Assembly: GCA_017451385.1 (NCBI GenBank)
Contig: JAFSPS010000002.1
Location: 80,175 to 144,174, forward strand
DNA length: 64,000 bases
Source of the DNA: Bacteroidales bacterium
GTDB taxonomy: Bacteria; Bacteroidota; Bacteroidia; Bacteroidales; P3
Reading direction: 5' to 3'
In this document: one piece after another, positions 51,624 to 60,375 of the stretch
Numbering within the stretch: position 1 is the first letter of the stretch
Layout of the letters: every line of letters begins with the position of its first letter
Position numbers and translations under genes: made by a program
The notes under the pieces: generated by a model
Database searches by the model: none
The model's input: the letters and a program-made list of their open reading frames with translations, nothing else
What the model was told of the DNA's origin: nothing

Positions 51624-53369
51624 TTATAGATTAAGCGATTGCTTTATTTGGTCTATCTTGTTGTCAAGGGCTTTGTTGACGGCGTCGAAGTTGGCCTTGT
51701 CGTTCAGTTCGCCCTTCACGCCGAAATAGAATTTGATTTTAGGCTCGGTGCCTGATGGGCGCACGGTCACCTTGTTGCCGTCGGCGGTGAAGAACTGCAG
51801 GACGTTGCTTGTCGGCAGGTCGAGGTGCTCTTTGACACCTGTCAGCATGTCTGTACTCTCGTGCAGTTGGTAGTCTTTGATACATACCACCTTTGAGCCG
51901 TTGATTTCCATAGGTGGGTTGGCACGAAAATCGCGCATCATCTGTTGGATTTCTTCAGCACCGCTCTTGCCTTTGCGTACCACGCTCAGCAGTCCCTCTT
52001 TGTAGAATCCATATTCGCGGTAGATGTCCACCAGCACGTCGAAGAACGTCTTGCCTTGTTCGGCGGCCCATGCCGCTATCTCGGCAATCATGGAGCATGC
52101 CGAGACGGCATCCTTGTCGCGCACGAAGTCGCCAATCATATAGCCGTAGCTCTCTTCGCCGCCGCCGATGTATGTGCCTTTGCCTTCCATCTCGCGTATT
52201 TTGGAGCCAATCCATTTGAAGCCCGTGAGGGTGTCGAACACCTGTATGCCAGCCTTCTTGGCAATATCGGCAGGCAACTCGCTGGTGACGATGGTCTTGA
52301 TGATATACTCGTTGCCTTTCAGCATGCCTTTGGCCTGCCACTGCTTGACGAGATAGTAGATGATGACGGACAGTGTCTGGTTGCCGTTGAGCAGCATCCA
52401 TTCGCCATCAGGGCGTTTGACGGCTACGCCTACGCGGTCGGCATCGGGGTCGCTGGCGAAGACGATGTCGGCATCAATCTTCATGGCGAGGTCCACAGCC
52501 ATCTTCATGGCGGCGTGTTCCTCGGGGTTGGGCGATGGGGTGGTGGGGAAGTTGCCGTCGGGCACTGCCTGCTCCTCCACTACGTTGACATTGGTGAAGC
52601 CGAGTTTCTTGAGCATACGGGGAATGAGGGTGATGCCTGTGCCGTGTAGGGGTGTATAGACAATCTTCACATCGTGGTTGCGACGGATGATGTCGGGATT
52701 GATGGCGTTCTGTTCCACACGGTCGAGGTATATGCTGTCCACGTTCTCGCCGATAATCTCTATCTCATCGTCGTGGCCTGACATAAGGACGTCTTTGACA
52801 TCTTTTATTTTCAACACTTCGTCGATGACGCTGGTGTCGTGTGGCGGTGTCAGCTGGCATCCGTCGTTCCAGTAGGCTTTGTAGCCGTTGTACTCTTTGG
52901 GGTTGTGCGAGGCTGTGAGCATCACGCCGGTCTGGCATCCGAGATGACGCACGGCAAAGGAGAGCTCTGGCGTGGGGCGCATGCCGTCAAACAGATATAC
53001 GTGGAAGCCATTGGCTGCCAGCACATGAGCCGTTATCTCGGCAAATTCGCGGCTGTGGTTGCGGCTGTCGTGGGAGATGGCGGCTTTGGGCTTGGCAATG
53101 TCGGAGAAGCATTTTTTCACATAGTTTGCCAGTCCTTGTGTAGCCATAGCCACGGTGTATTTGTTCATACGATTGGTACCTACGCCCATGATGCCTCGTA
53201 GTCCGCCGGTTCCAAATTCGAGTGTACGATAGAAACTCTCGTTCAGTTCGTTGGGATTACTCATCATGTCGCGGATAGCCTGCTTGGTGGCCTCATCGTA
53301 GCTACCATCGAGCCATGCCTGCGCATTGCTCTTTGCGCTGGCATCAATATTAAGTTCGTTAAGGGTCAT
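51624..53369 (-). CDS. pgm: phosphoglucomutase/phosphomannomutase
   Basis: 581 residues, alpha-D-phosphohexomutase family of the long PgcA type. EFGTGGLRGIMGVGTNRMN, then the phosphoserine loop TGVMLTASHNPKEYNGYKAY, the metal loop FASDPDADRVGVAV, the sugar loop GGEESYGYMIGDFVRDKDAV and the phosphate loop VRPSGTEPKIKFYFGV. Interconverts hexose 1- and 6-phosphates, feeding glycogen and, with manC, GDP-mannose. TACCTTTG -7 element at 53405-53398. First gene of an operon with two outer-membrane protein genes. Confidence 0.95.
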   Translation of the reverse strand: MTLNELNIDASAKSNAQAWLDGSYDEATKQAIRDMMSNPNELNESFYRTLEFGTGGLRGIMGVGTNRMNKYTVAMATQGLANYVKKCFSDIAKPKAAISHDSRNHSREFAEITAHVLAANGFHVYLFDGMRPTPELSFAVRHLGCQTGVMLTASHNPKEYNGYKAYWNDGCQLTPPHDTSVIDEVLKIKDVKDVLMSGHDDEIEIIGENVDSIYLDRVEQNAINPDIIRRNHDVKIVYTPLHGTGITLIPRMLKKLGFTNVNVVEEQAVPDGNFPTTPSPNPEEHAAMKMAVDLAMKIDADIVFASDPDADRVGVAVKRPDGEWMLLNGNQTLSVIIYYLVKQWQAKGMLKGNEYIIKTIVTSELPADIAKKAGIQVFDTLTGFKWIGSKIREMEGKGTYIGGGEESYGYMIGDFVRDKDAVSACSMIAEIAAWAAEQGKTFFDVLVDIYREYGFYKEGLLSVVRKGKSGAEEIQQMMRDFRANPPMEINGSKVVCIKDYQLHESTDMLTGVKEHLDLPTSNVLQFFTADGNKVTVRPSGTEPKIKFYFGVKGELNDKANFDAVNKALDNKIDQIKQSLNL

Positions 53370-53581
53370 ATCTATAATTATTAGTTATTCAATTTTGCAA
53401 AGGTACTTCTTTTGATAGAATTATGCAAATTATAAAAAAAACGATTTCTTGTAATCATAGTTTGGTATATTAATAAAACATGGTATATTTGCAATGCGTA
53501 TCCCTTCATATTACTATTTCAATCAAAAAAAGACAGAGGGAAAGGGTCAATCTCTTGTTTGAACATCATGAGATGCCTCAA

Positions 53582-53628
53582 AAACGACGAACGGGTGTCA
53601 TTAATTGGATGACACCCGTTCGTCGTTT
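53582..53628. terminator. strong terminator after rpsT
   Basis: AAACGACGAACGGGTGTCA (53582-53600) pairs perfectly with TGACACCCGTTCGTCGTTT (53610-53628), a 19-bp stem. On the minus strand it ends the rpsT transcript. Confidence 0.9.
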
Positions 53629-53647
53629 CTCTCAATATCTATTTAGA

Positions 53648-53899
53648 TTACATAGCGTTCACCTGACGCATGATTTTCGATTTGAGGTTTGCAGCCTTGT
53701 TCTTGTGGATGACAGAACGTTTGGCGAGCTTGTCGATGATAGAAACCATCTTGGGCAGTTTCTCGGTGGCAACGGCTTTGTCCTCAAGGGCGCGGAAGTC
53801 GCGAAGTGCGTTGCGCATAGTCTTGGCGTAGTAACGGTTTTCTATTCTTTTCTTCTCAGAAGAACGGATTCTTTTTTTTGCTGAGTTGTGATGTGCCAT
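53648..53899 (-). CDS. rpsT: 30S ribosomal protein S20
   Basis: 83 residues from ATG 53899. An upstream in-frame ATG at 53989 lies inside the tRNA gene and was rejected. MAHHNSAKKRIRSSEKKRIE and NRYYAKTMRNALRDFRAL, then IIDKLAKRSVIHKNKAANLK are the full S20 helical hairpin. Binds 16S rRNA. The tRNA-Glu gene lies 30 bases upstream on the same strand, so the two share a transcript. Confidence 0.97.
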   Translation of the reverse strand: MAHHNSAKKRIRSSEKKRIENRYYAKTMRNALRDFRALEDKAVATEKLPKMVSIIDKLAKRSVIHKNKAANLKSKIMRQVNAM

Positions 53900-53929
53900 A
53901 ATGTTTAATAATCTTTCTATTTTATTTTG

Positions 53930-54004
53930 TACTCCGGGCGGGATTCGAACCCGCGATTTTGAGAATGAAAATCTCACGTCCTGGGCCAACTAGACGACCG
54001 GAGC
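53930..54004 (-). tRNA. tRNA-Glu (anticodon TTC)
   Basis: Read on the minus strand: acceptor GCTCCGG/CCGGAGT with a terminal G-T pair, D-arm GTC..TAGTTGG..GAC, anticodon stem TGAGA/TCTCA with loop TTTTCAT (anticodon TTC), T-arm GCGGGTTCGAATCCCGC, discriminator A. CCA is not encoded, as usual in this phylum. About 75 bases. Transcribed toward rpsT. Confidence 0.96.
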
Positions 54005-54112
54005 ATGGACTTAAATTGTAGCTTTTGGTCTTCAAAAAAGCGGTGCAAAGGTACGAACTTTTTTGAGACTGGCAAATTTTTTTCACTGCCTGTTGTGAAA
54101 ATAGTTGTTTTT

Positions 54113-54787
54113 TTAGTCCACATCTTGTTGAAACTTAAAGCCTAAGCGTTTTCCTGTGGCGAGGCTTTTTTTATCGAAATTGCTACGAATTTCGCCAACC
54201 GTAACAACTTTGACTTCGTCAAAAGGAGGTGTGAGGAGGTCGAAGTTGGTGGTGTATTCGAATGCCGATTCAACGATGCTTTGTACAGACTCATTGGTAA
54301 TCAGAGAAGTATGGAAGTTGTTGTATAGCATCCCCAGTTCGCGTTTGCCTTCTATAAAGTAGTGTTTTTCAGCATTGACAAATATGCGTCCGATGAGATA
54401 GCCAAGGTCGTTGTCGCGCTGATAGGCGAAAGAGTCGGCAAGGAAGTTGTATATCTGTATGACGCCGCAGTAGGAGCGTTGCGGATTCTCACGGATATAG
54501 GCCGACTTCATGACATCGTGGTTGCGAGAGAACTCAAAGACGTTGGTGTGCATCAGGAAGAGGAGCACATCGCCGCCGAACTGGACTTCAAACTCGAGGT
54601 CGCCACGGTCTTCGTAAGAGAATTTCACGTTGCTACCGCTGGCGCGCCGTTCTTGTTGTAGGAGGTTTATCAGTTCGTGGGTGGTATGGCGGAAGAGTTC
54701 GAATGTCTCTTTGGTAGAGTCATAGACATTCTGTTTGAAAGTGCTTTTCTCGAAAATGAGTTTTTTCAGGTTCTCGTTAAGTTCCAT
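54113..54787 (-). CDS. conserved Bacteroidota cytoplasmic protein, unknown
   Basis: 224 residues, no signal or membrane segment. N-terminal helices (NLKKLIFEKSTFKQNVYDST and FRHTTHELINLLQQERRASG) are followed by a beta-rich core, FSYEDRGDLEFEVQFGGDVL LF, and NPQRSYCGVIQIYNFLADSF, FVNAEKHYFIEGKRELGMLY. The sequence looks well conserved and ordered, but I cannot assign a family or function. Divergent from the protease gene at 54956. Confidence 0.7.
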   Translation of the reverse strand: MELNENLKKLIFEKSTFKQNVYDSTKETFELFRHTTHELINLLQQERRASGSNVKFSYEDRGDLEFEVQFGGDVLLFLMHTNVFEFSRNHDVMKSAYIRENPQRSYCGVIQIYNFLADSFAYQRDNDLGYLIGRIFVNAEKHYFIEGKRELGMLYNNFHTSLITNESVQSIVESAFEYTTNFDLLTPPFDEVKVVTVGEIRSNFDKKSLATGKRLGFKFQQDVD

Positions 54788-54927
54788 GATAATATATTGT
54801 TGTGTTTGCTATTCGTTGTTATGGTGCGGCATCGTGTGGGTGTGTTGTCGTCGATGCCTTTTTTGAGGCGGCAAAACGATAAAAATCTGCCGTTTGTCAA
54901 AAAATAACGATAATTGCTTTTTTTTCG

Positions 54928-54935
54928 TACTTTTG
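54928..54935 (+). promoter_or_regulatory. -7 element TACTTTTG of the S41 protease gene
   Basis: Perfect TAnnTTTG match. It lies inside a TTG-initiated extension of the protease frame, so the start must be downstream (GTG 54956). Confidence 0.6.
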
Positions 54936-54955
54936 CAGTCCAAATAAATATCGTT

Positions 54956-56572
54956 GTGGAAGGGAAAGAAAATAGGTATTACTCGTTGCGAGTGCTGTTT
55001 CTAACATTGGTTCTGGGCATCCTTATGGGATTGTTCTTCTCGCCTCGTATGGTAAAGCTGTTCCAGACGCGCCGTGCGGCAAACGAGATGGGAGAAAAGG
55101 TGCGCAACGTTATGGAACTGGTTGCCAGTGAGTATGTTGATGAGATAGACAATGACAGCATGACGTTAAAGGTTACTAATGCAATCATGTCAAGTCTCGA
55201 CCCTCATAGCCGCTATATTGGAGCCGAGGAGTTGCAACGAGAGCTTGCCGACATACGTGGCAACTTTGAAGGTATCGGTGCTATGTTGCGTAGTGACAAT
55301 GATACCGTCAGTGTGGCGCAGACCCTTGGCAACAGCCCTGCCTATCGTGCCGGATTGCGTACAGGAGACCGTATCATTACGGTAGATGGCGACACGGTGT
55401 CGGGTTGCGGTATGGCATTGGAGGAAGTGATAAAGCGCATCCGCGGTCCGCATGGCGTGCCGGTCACGCTGGGCATCATGCACTATGGCAGCAAGACGCT
55501 GACATCAGTAGAGGTGAAGCGCGATGTGATAACGACTAATAGCGTGGTATATAGTGGCATGGTAGATTCGCGTACGGGATATATCCGTCTCACACGTTTC
55601 AGCGAGACATCGTATGACGAGGTCCGCAGTGCATTGAGAAGTATGGAGGGGAAGGGTATGCGGCGTGTGGTGCTTGATTTGCGCAACAACGGCGGTGGTC
55701 TGCTTGAGGCTGCTATACTGATAGCCAACGAGTTCCTCGGTCGTGGCGACCTCATAGTATATACGCAGGGAGCGCATCAAAGGCGGAATGACGTGCGTGC
55801 CGACGGGCGAGGCGGTTTCCAAGATGTGGAGCTTGTGGTGATGATTGACGAGATGTCGGCAAGTGCCAGCGAGGTGGTGTCGGGGGCTGTTCAGGACAAC
55901 GACCGTGGTATCATCGTAGGGCGACGCAGCTTCGGCAAAGGACTGGTACAGCGGCAGTTTGACTTGTCCGACGGTTCGGCGGTGTGGCTCACTGTTGCAC
56001 GCTACTATACGCCGTCGGGACGCTGCATACAACGCCCCTATGACAAAGGGACTGACGAATACTATTCGGAATATCTGGAACGCATACTCACGGAGAGCAT
56101 GTCGGACTCGCTGCTGGTGAAAAATACAGACACTACGCCTTACTATACGGTTAAGGGGAGGAAGGTGTTTGGCGGTGGCGGTATCTACCCTGACCATCTG
56201 CTGCCCTACTATCGCGACAGCTTGTTGGCGTATTACAACCAGCTGGCAAACCACCGTGTCATCGACCGACTGGCTTTCCGCCTTGTGGCAACGGAGGGGC
56301 GTAAGCTCGCGCAGAAGTATAAGACAGCGGAAGAGTTTATTGCACAATACACTGTAGATAGTGCTCTGCATCAGCGCATAATAGACGAGGGTGAGAAAGC
56401 TGGTGTGAAACGTAACGATGCCAGCATAGCCAAGTATGGGCGGCATATAGATACGTTGCTCAAGGCCTATATGGCGGAATATCTGTTTGATGTCGAAGCT
56501 TTCTATATGGCCTATGCGAGCATCGACACCGACTTGCAGGCTACACTGAAATATATGGATGGCAAGCGGTGA
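54956..56572 (+). CDS. S41 family C-terminal processing peptidase
   Basis: 538 residues from GTG 54956; there is no ATG between the promoter and the membrane anchor. One N-terminal helix LRVLFLTLVLGILMGLFF anchors it facing the periplasm. SSLDPHSRYIGAEELQR and GNFEGIGAML are the family start, then a PDZ domain with SPAYRAGLRTGDRIITVDGD. The catalytic part has VVLDLRNNGGGLL, the Ser in IDEMSASASEVVSGAVQDND and the Lys in RSFGKGLVQ. Cleaves C-terminal regions of envelope proteins. The TlpA-like gene follows 67 bases later. Confidence 0.93.
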   Translation: MEGKENRYYSLRVLFLTLVLGILMGLFFSPRMVKLFQTRRAANEMGEKVRNVMELVASEYVDEIDNDSMTLKVTNAIMSSLDPHSRYIGAEELQRELADIRGNFEGIGAMLRSDNDTVSVAQTLGNSPAYRAGLRTGDRIITVDGDTVSGCGMALEEVIKRIRGPHGVPVTLGIMHYGSKTLTSVEVKRDVITTNSVVYSGMVDSRTGYIRLTRFSETSYDEVRSALRSMEGKGMRRVVLDLRNNGGGLLEAAILIANEFLGRGDLIVYTQGAHQRRNDVRADGRGGFQDVELVVMIDEMSASASEVVSGAVQDNDRGIIVGRRSFGKGLVQRQFDLSDGSAVWLTVARYYTPSGRCIQRPYDKGTDEYYSEYLERILTESMSDSLLVKNTDTTPYYTVKGRKVFGGGGIYPDHLLPYYRDSLLAYYNQLANHRVIDRLAFRLVATEGRKLAQKYKTAEEFIAQYTVDSALHQRIIDEGEKAGVKRNDASIAKYGRHIDTLLKAYMAEYLFDVEAFYMAYASIDTDLQATLKYMDGKR

Positions 56573-56639
56573 TGGAGAAAAATCAGTAGTTTGAGACATA
56601 GAAACGCATAATATATCCAAGATAAAAAAGGAAAAAGAG

Positions 56640-57674
56640 ATGAAACAGTTCATTTTGCTGATATTGGCGATGTTCGCCGTTGTAGTAGCTGAGGCACAGA
56701 CAGCCACGTTGAGTGGTACCTTTGTCGGTCTGCCAGAGGGTACGCGCCTGATACTTAACGATGTGCAAGGCAACAAGATAATTCCTTCCGATTCGTTGGT
56801 GGTGCCTGATAACGGAAAGTACTCTTTCACCGTGTCGGCCCCCCAACCGCGTTTTGTTATCTTGACAATATCAAATATGGCAGGTCTTTCGTTGCACGTC
56901 TTCCTCATGCCGAATGAGCGTGTTGTGATGGATATGCGTACTACGCCGATAACCAATCATGTGCGTATAACCAATACGGAGGGGTCGCGAAATATGGAGT
57001 TGTATCGTCGATTCAATAACCTCATTCCTGTTGGTCAGGATGATGCGGCACAATGGACGCTCAAACAAAACGTGTCAGACCTCATCAAGGAATATCAGGA
57101 CTGCCTGATGTCTGCTTTTTTGGTGACGTTCTTCGAGGATGATTTTGCAGAATACGGATGGGTGTATAAGATGGTTAGCGATGCGCTCAGCAGCCGCTAC
57201 CCTGATAATAGTTTTGTACGCTATGTCAACGAAAAACTTCGCACAGCGGTGGTGCCGGGGATGGAAGCTCCTGAGGTGGCTCTGCCTGACATCAATGGCA
57301 AGGAGCGCAAATTGAGCGACTTGCGAGGCAAAATAGTGCTGCTGGATTTCTGGGCCTCGTGGTGTGGCCCCTGTCGCAAGGAGAACCCCAACGTGGTGAA
57401 GATATACAACAAGTTTCATGCACAGGGCTTCGAGGTGTTCAGTGTGTCGTTGGATAATAGCAAAGACCGCTGGACCAAGGCTATAGCCGATGATGGTCTT
57501 CTGTGGGAGAATCATGTCAGCGACCTCAAGGGATGGTCGTCGGCGGGGGCTCGTCCCTATGGTGTCTCATCCATCCCTGCCACGGTGCTGATAGACCGCG
57601 ACGGCAAGGTGGTGGCGCGCAATTTGCGCGGTGCCGACCTTGAAGCCAAGGTGCGCGAGCTGATTTCGAAATAG
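56640..57674 (+). CDS. TlpA-like thiol-disulfide oxidoreductase (DUF4369 + thioredoxin)
   Basis: 344 residues. Signal peptide LILAMFAVVVAEAQ. N-terminal beta-rich DUF4369-like domain to about 110 (TATLSGTFVGLPEGTRLILN and DSLVVPDNGKYSFTV). A helical linker follows, then a thioredoxin/AhpC-TSA domain: APEVALPDINGKERKLSDLR, LLDFWASWCGPCRKENP with Cys242/Cys245, SVSLDNSKDRWTKAI and VSSIPATVLIDRDGKV with the cis-Pro. Reduces or exchanges disulfides in the periplasm. Common Bacteroidota architecture. Confidence 0.92.
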   Translation: MKQFILLILAMFAVVVAEAQTATLSGTFVGLPEGTRLILNDVQGNKIIPSDSLVVPDNGKYSFTVSAPQPRFVILTISNMAGLSLHVFLMPNERVVMDMRTTPITNHVRITNTEGSRNMELYRRFNNLIPVGQDDAAQWTLKQNVSDLIKEYQDCLMSAFLVTFFEDDFAEYGWVYKMVSDALSSRYPDNSFVRYVNEKLRTAVVPGMEAPEVALPDINGKERKLSDLRGKIVLLDFWASWCGPCRKENPNVVKIYNKFHAQGFEVFSVSLDNSKDRWTKAIADDGLLWENHVSDLKGWSSAGARPYGVSSIPATVLIDRDGKVVARNLRGADLEAKVRELISK

Positions 57675-57690
57675 GATTTGTCATACAAGT

Positions 57691-57722
57691 GTTCAAATGG
57701 CATTTGAATGTTGTTTGAACAA
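57691..57722. promoter_or_regulatory. palindromes upstream of mrp
   Basis: TTCAAATG-G-CATTTGAA (57692-57708) and TTGTTTGAACAA (57711-57722) lie back to back between the TlpA-like stop and mrp. Outer GTTCAAA/TTTGAAC can also pair. No T-run, so more likely operator-like than a terminator. Confidence 0.4.
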
Positions 57723-57777
57723 TGCTTAAATAAGTCTTATAATAAGGAACATAAAACAACCTTCAATAACTAACACG

Positions 57778-58851
57778 ATGATTACACAGACTCAGATAGA
57801 GATGGCGTTGAATCATGTCAACGACCCCGACCTCGGGCAGAGCCTTATCCAACTTGGGATGATAGAGAATATTGCTATCGACGGGCTGAAGGTCTCGTTC
57901 GACTTGGTACTTACCACGCCGGCATGCCCCATGAAGAGCCAGATGCGCGATGCTTGCATTGACGCTATACACAATTATGTTGACCGCAATGCCGAGGTCA
58001 GCATCAACCTTACGTCGCGGCCTATTGACACGCAGGCTGCCGACGAGGAGAACGGCTTGAAAGAGGTGAAGAATATCATCCTTGTTGCTTCGGGCAAGGG
58101 CGGCGTAGGCAAGAGCACTGTGGCGGTGAACCTTGCGGTATCGTTGGCCAAGACGGGTGCTCGTGTGGGCTTGGTGGATGCCGACGTGTATGGACCATCG
58201 GTGCCTATCATGTTTGACGTCACCAAGCAGGACATCTATGGCGAGGAGCATAACGGCAAGACGTATATGGTGCCTGTTGAGAAATATGGCGTCAAGCTGA
58301 TGTCCGTGGGCTTCATGGTGGAGCCAGAGAAGGCCCTCGTATGGCGTGGCCCTATGGCGAGCAATGCACTGAAGCAGATAGTGAACGACACATGGTGGGG
58401 CGAGATAGACTACCTTGTTGTCGATATGCCTCCGGGAACGGGCGACATACAGCTTACTATGGCACAGGCCATCCCCGTCACGGGTGCTATCATCGTCAGC
58501 ACGCCGCAGCAGGTGGCGTTGGCTGATGTGGTGCGCGGCGTTCAGATGTTCCGTAATGAGCAGATAGACATTCCGGTGCTGGGCTTTGTGGAGAATATGG
58601 CCTATTTCACGCCTGCCGAGTTGCCTGACAACAAGTATTACATCTTCGGCAAGGGCGGCTGCCGTCGTCTGTCGGAGCAGATGGGGATACCATTGCTGGG
58701 AGAGATTCCGCTGGTGCAGAGCATTGCCGAGAGTGGCGACAACGGTAAGCCGGTGTCGCTATGGAATGGCACTCCGTCGGCGGAGAGCGACGCCTTCATG
58801 ACGGTGGCGGAAAACACAATAGCCGAAGTTAGCCGTTTGACACGAGAATAA
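57778..58851 (+). CDS. mrp: Mrp/NBP35-family Fe-S carrier ATPase
   Basis: 357 residues. N-terminal MIP18/DUF59 domain (VNDPDLGQSLIQLGMIENIA; FDLVLTTPACPMKSQMRDAC). Deviant Walker A ILVASGKGGVGKSTVAVNLA (about 105-114), GLVDADVYGPSVPIM, and DYLVVDMPPGTGDIQLT. No CXXC pair is obvious near the C-terminus. Delivers iron-sulfur clusters to apoproteins. Encoded 20 bases before an Nfu-type protein, which supports the Fe-S role. Confidence 0.93.
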   Translation: MITQTQIEMALNHVNDPDLGQSLIQLGMIENIAIDGLKVSFDLVLTTPACPMKSQMRDACIDAIHNYVDRNAEVSINLTSRPIDTQAADEENGLKEVKNIILVASGKGGVGKSTVAVNLAVSLAKTGARVGLVDADVYGPSVPIMFDVTKQDIYGEEHNGKTYMVPVEKYGVKLMSVGFMVEPEKALVWRGPMASNALKQIVNDTWWGEIDYLVVDMPPGTGDIQLTMAQAIPVTGAIIVSTPQQVALADVVRGVQMFRNEQIDIPVLGFVENMAYFTPAELPDNKYYIFGKGGCRRLSEQMGIPLLGEIPLVQSIAESGDNGKPVSLWNGTPSAESDAFMTVAENTIAEVSRLTRE

Positions 58852-58871
58852 CCCCAAAATATATTTGCAAT

Positions 58872-59117
58872 ATGACCGACGAAGAGAAGGTAATAGTAGA
58901 ACAAAAGGTTATCAAGGCACTCGACCAGGTGCGTCCCTACCTGCAGCAGGATGGGGGCGACGTGGAGTATGTGGATATGACCAACGAGGGCGTTGTCATG
59001 GTGCGTTTGCAGGGCCATTGCGGCTCATGCCCCCATGCTCTCGCCACGCTGAAGAACGGTATCGAGACAGCCGTAAAGAAGGTTATCCCTGAGGTGAAAT
59101 GCGTTGAACGCGTATGA
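58872..59117 (+). CDS. NifU C-terminal-domain (Nfu) Fe-S scaffold
   Basis: 81 residues, a single Nfu domain. VIKALDQVRPYLQQDGGDVE, VRLQGHCGSCPHALATLKNG with the cluster-binding CxxC (CGSC), and ETAVKKVIPEVKCVERV. Two such monomers bridge a [4Fe-4S] cluster and pass it on, here presumably to or from the Mrp protein encoded just upstream. The stop overlaps the next ATG (ATGA), coupling it to the adenosyltransferase. Confidence 0.93.
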   Translation: MTDEEKVIVEQKVIKALDQVRPYLQQDGGDVEYVDMTNEGVVMVRLQGHCGSCPHALATLKNGIETAVKKVIPEVKCVERV

Positions 59118-59662
59118 TATACACCAGAGGTGGCGACAGCGGCACGACTACACTGATAGGAGGTAGGCGTGTCAGGAAGGACAATTTGCGCATCGAGGCT
59201 TGTGGTACGGTTGACGAGTTGAACGCGTATATAGGCCTGCTGGTGGAGTATGCAACGCCCATAGACGGCAATATCGGACAAGAGCTAAAAGAGCAGCAAG
59301 GGACGTTGTTTGTCCTGCAAGGGGTGCTTGCAACGGACGATACGGTCGATGTGACAGAGAAGGTTGCCATGCTTGGAGCGCAATCGCAACTGTTGGAGCA
59401 ACGTATTGACGACATGACGCTATCCCTGCCGGAGCTGAATACCTTTGTCAGGCCTGGAGGGTCTATGGCGTCAGCCCAATGCCATGTGGTGCGAACCGTA
59501 TGCCGACGTGCCGAGCGGCGTATCGTGGCACTCCATCTTGATACCGATTGCTATAAGCCGCTATACGCTTATGTAAACAGGTTGTCGGACTACCTCTTCG
59601 TGCTATCGCGCTTTTTTTTGTATCGCGAGGGTCTCTCAGATGATTGTATTACACCTTGTTAG
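59114..59662 (+). CDS. pduO: PduO-type ATP:cob(I)alamin adenosyltransferase
   Basis: 182 residues. IYTRGGDSGTTTLIGGRRVR KDNLRIEACGTVDELNAYIG is the ATP-binding N-terminus, and FVRPGGSMASAQCHVVRTVC followed by RRAERRIVAL is the conserved Arg-rich helix of the PduO/MMAB family. Makes coenzyme B12 from corrinoid and ATP for enzymes such as methylmalonyl-CoA mutase. Overlaps the Nfu gene by four bases, so it is part of the mrp-nfu operon. Confidence 0.93.
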   Translation: MIYTRGGDSGTTTLIGGRRVRKDNLRIEACGTVDELNAYIGLLVEYATPIDGNIGQELKEQQGTLFVLQGVLATDDTVDVTEKVAMLGAQSQLLEQRIDDMTLSLPELNTFVRPGGSMASAQCHVVRTVCRRAERRIVALHLDTDCYKPLYAYVNRLSDYLFVLSRFFLYREGLSDDCITPC

Positions 59663-59680
59663 TAAAAAATACAAGATATA

Positions 59681-59712
59681 ATTTGCATATTAGCTAAAAA
59701 GGAGTATTTTTG
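59681..59712 (+). promoter_or_regulatory. promoter TTTG-n20-TATTTTTG
   Basis: TTTG at 59681-59684 and TATTTTTG at 59705-59712 with 20 bases between; both halves perfect. Start near 59719. Confidence 0.8.
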
Positions 59713-59736
59713 CAAAAATTTCAAAAAGATAATATA

Positions 59737-59958
59737 ATGTATTGGACACTTGAATTAGCATCAAAATTGGAGGACGCACCTTGGCCAGCAACCAAGGAAG
59801 AGCTTATAGATTATGCTCAGCGGACGGGTGCTCCAATGGAGGTTATAGAGAACCTTCAGGAGCTTGAGGACGAAGGGGAGGCCTATGAAGCCATTGAGGA
59901 CGTATGGCCCGACTATCCCACGAAGGATGACTTCTTCTTCCAAGAGGACGAATATTGA
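59737..59958 (+). CDS. DUF2795 family protein
   Basis: 73 residues from ATG 59737; an in-frame TTG at 59710 lies within the promoter. YWTLELASKLEDAPWPATKE and NLQELEDEGEAYEAIEDVWP then DYPTKDDFFFQEDEY match the short conserved Bacteroidota DUF2795 protein almost throughout. Acidic, cytoplasmic, probably alpha-helical. Highly conserved across the order but without known role. Terminator 21 bases downstream. Confidence 0.88.
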   Translation: MYWTLELASKLEDAPWPATKEELIDYAQRTGAPMEVIENLQELEDEGEAYEAIEDVWPDYPTKDDFFFQEDEY

Positions 59959-59978
59959 TTTTATAGTAAAAACTGATG

Positions 59979-60012
59979 AGAGGCAAATAGTTATGGCTAT
60001 TTGCCTCTTTTG
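59979..60012 (+). terminator. terminator after the DUF2795 gene
   Basis: AGAGGCAAATAG (59979-59990) pairs with CTATTTGCCTCT (59997-60008), followed by TTTTG. Confidence 0.88.
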
Positions 60013-60144
60013 TTTTGTCTTGTAGCTGAGCAAATGACGGGGACAGCATGAGGGTTGTTGGCTCTAAAGTGTAGAAAGATAAGTGGGGTATGAGTTTTTT
60101 GTGATGATATGACACATTTTTTTAGGTGGTATCAAAAAATTGTA

Positions 60145-60152
60145 TATCTTTG
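60145..60152 (+). promoter_or_regulatory. -7 element TATCTTTG
   Basis: Perfect TAnnTTTG match; start near 60159, some 385 bases ahead of the AAA+ ATPase gene. Confidence 0.6.
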
Positions 60153-60158
60153 CTAAAT

Positions 60159-60375
60159 CTTGAAAGGAGTAAAGTCTCCCATAATTCTTTTCTAACCAGT
60201 TAAGCGTCATAGGCATAGTCTTGGTGTGTGTTGCTGTCTTCGGTCGTTGCGACAGAAGCTGATGGGTTGGGGTAACTAAGATGTGCAAAATCTGCCCGAA
60301 GAGGGTGTGGAATCTTCTGCGGAGGAAGGTCTCGGCCTGAATCTCGTTCTTTCTTAACGGTTTTCTTGATGTGTG
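60159..60375 (+). ncRNA. structured long leader or small RNA before the AAA+ ATPase gene
   Basis: The transcript folds well by eye. GGAG/CTCC forms a 5' hairpin. A long-range stem AACC-A-GTTAAG (60194-60204) with CTTAACGGTT (60353-60362) encloses hairpins CTTGGT/ACTAAG with CTGTC/GACAG inside, AGAT/ATCT, CCC/GGG, CTTC/GAAG and GGTC/GGCC. No open frame of note. A further ACACT/AGTGT hairpin occurs near 60450. No clear terminator at its end, so it may be a 5' leader. Not matched to a known family. Confidence 0.45.

Noticed and set aside
55505-56956. 483-codon minus-strand frame
   Set aside because: Antisense to the S41 protease and TlpA-like genes, with no domain features; a composition-driven open frame.
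60159-60375. 6S RNA, SRP RNA or RNase P RNA
   Set aside because: None of the conserved motifs of SRP RNA (GGAAGGAAGCAGC-type loop) or RNase P were found, and I could not match the 6S bubble architecture, so no name was given.
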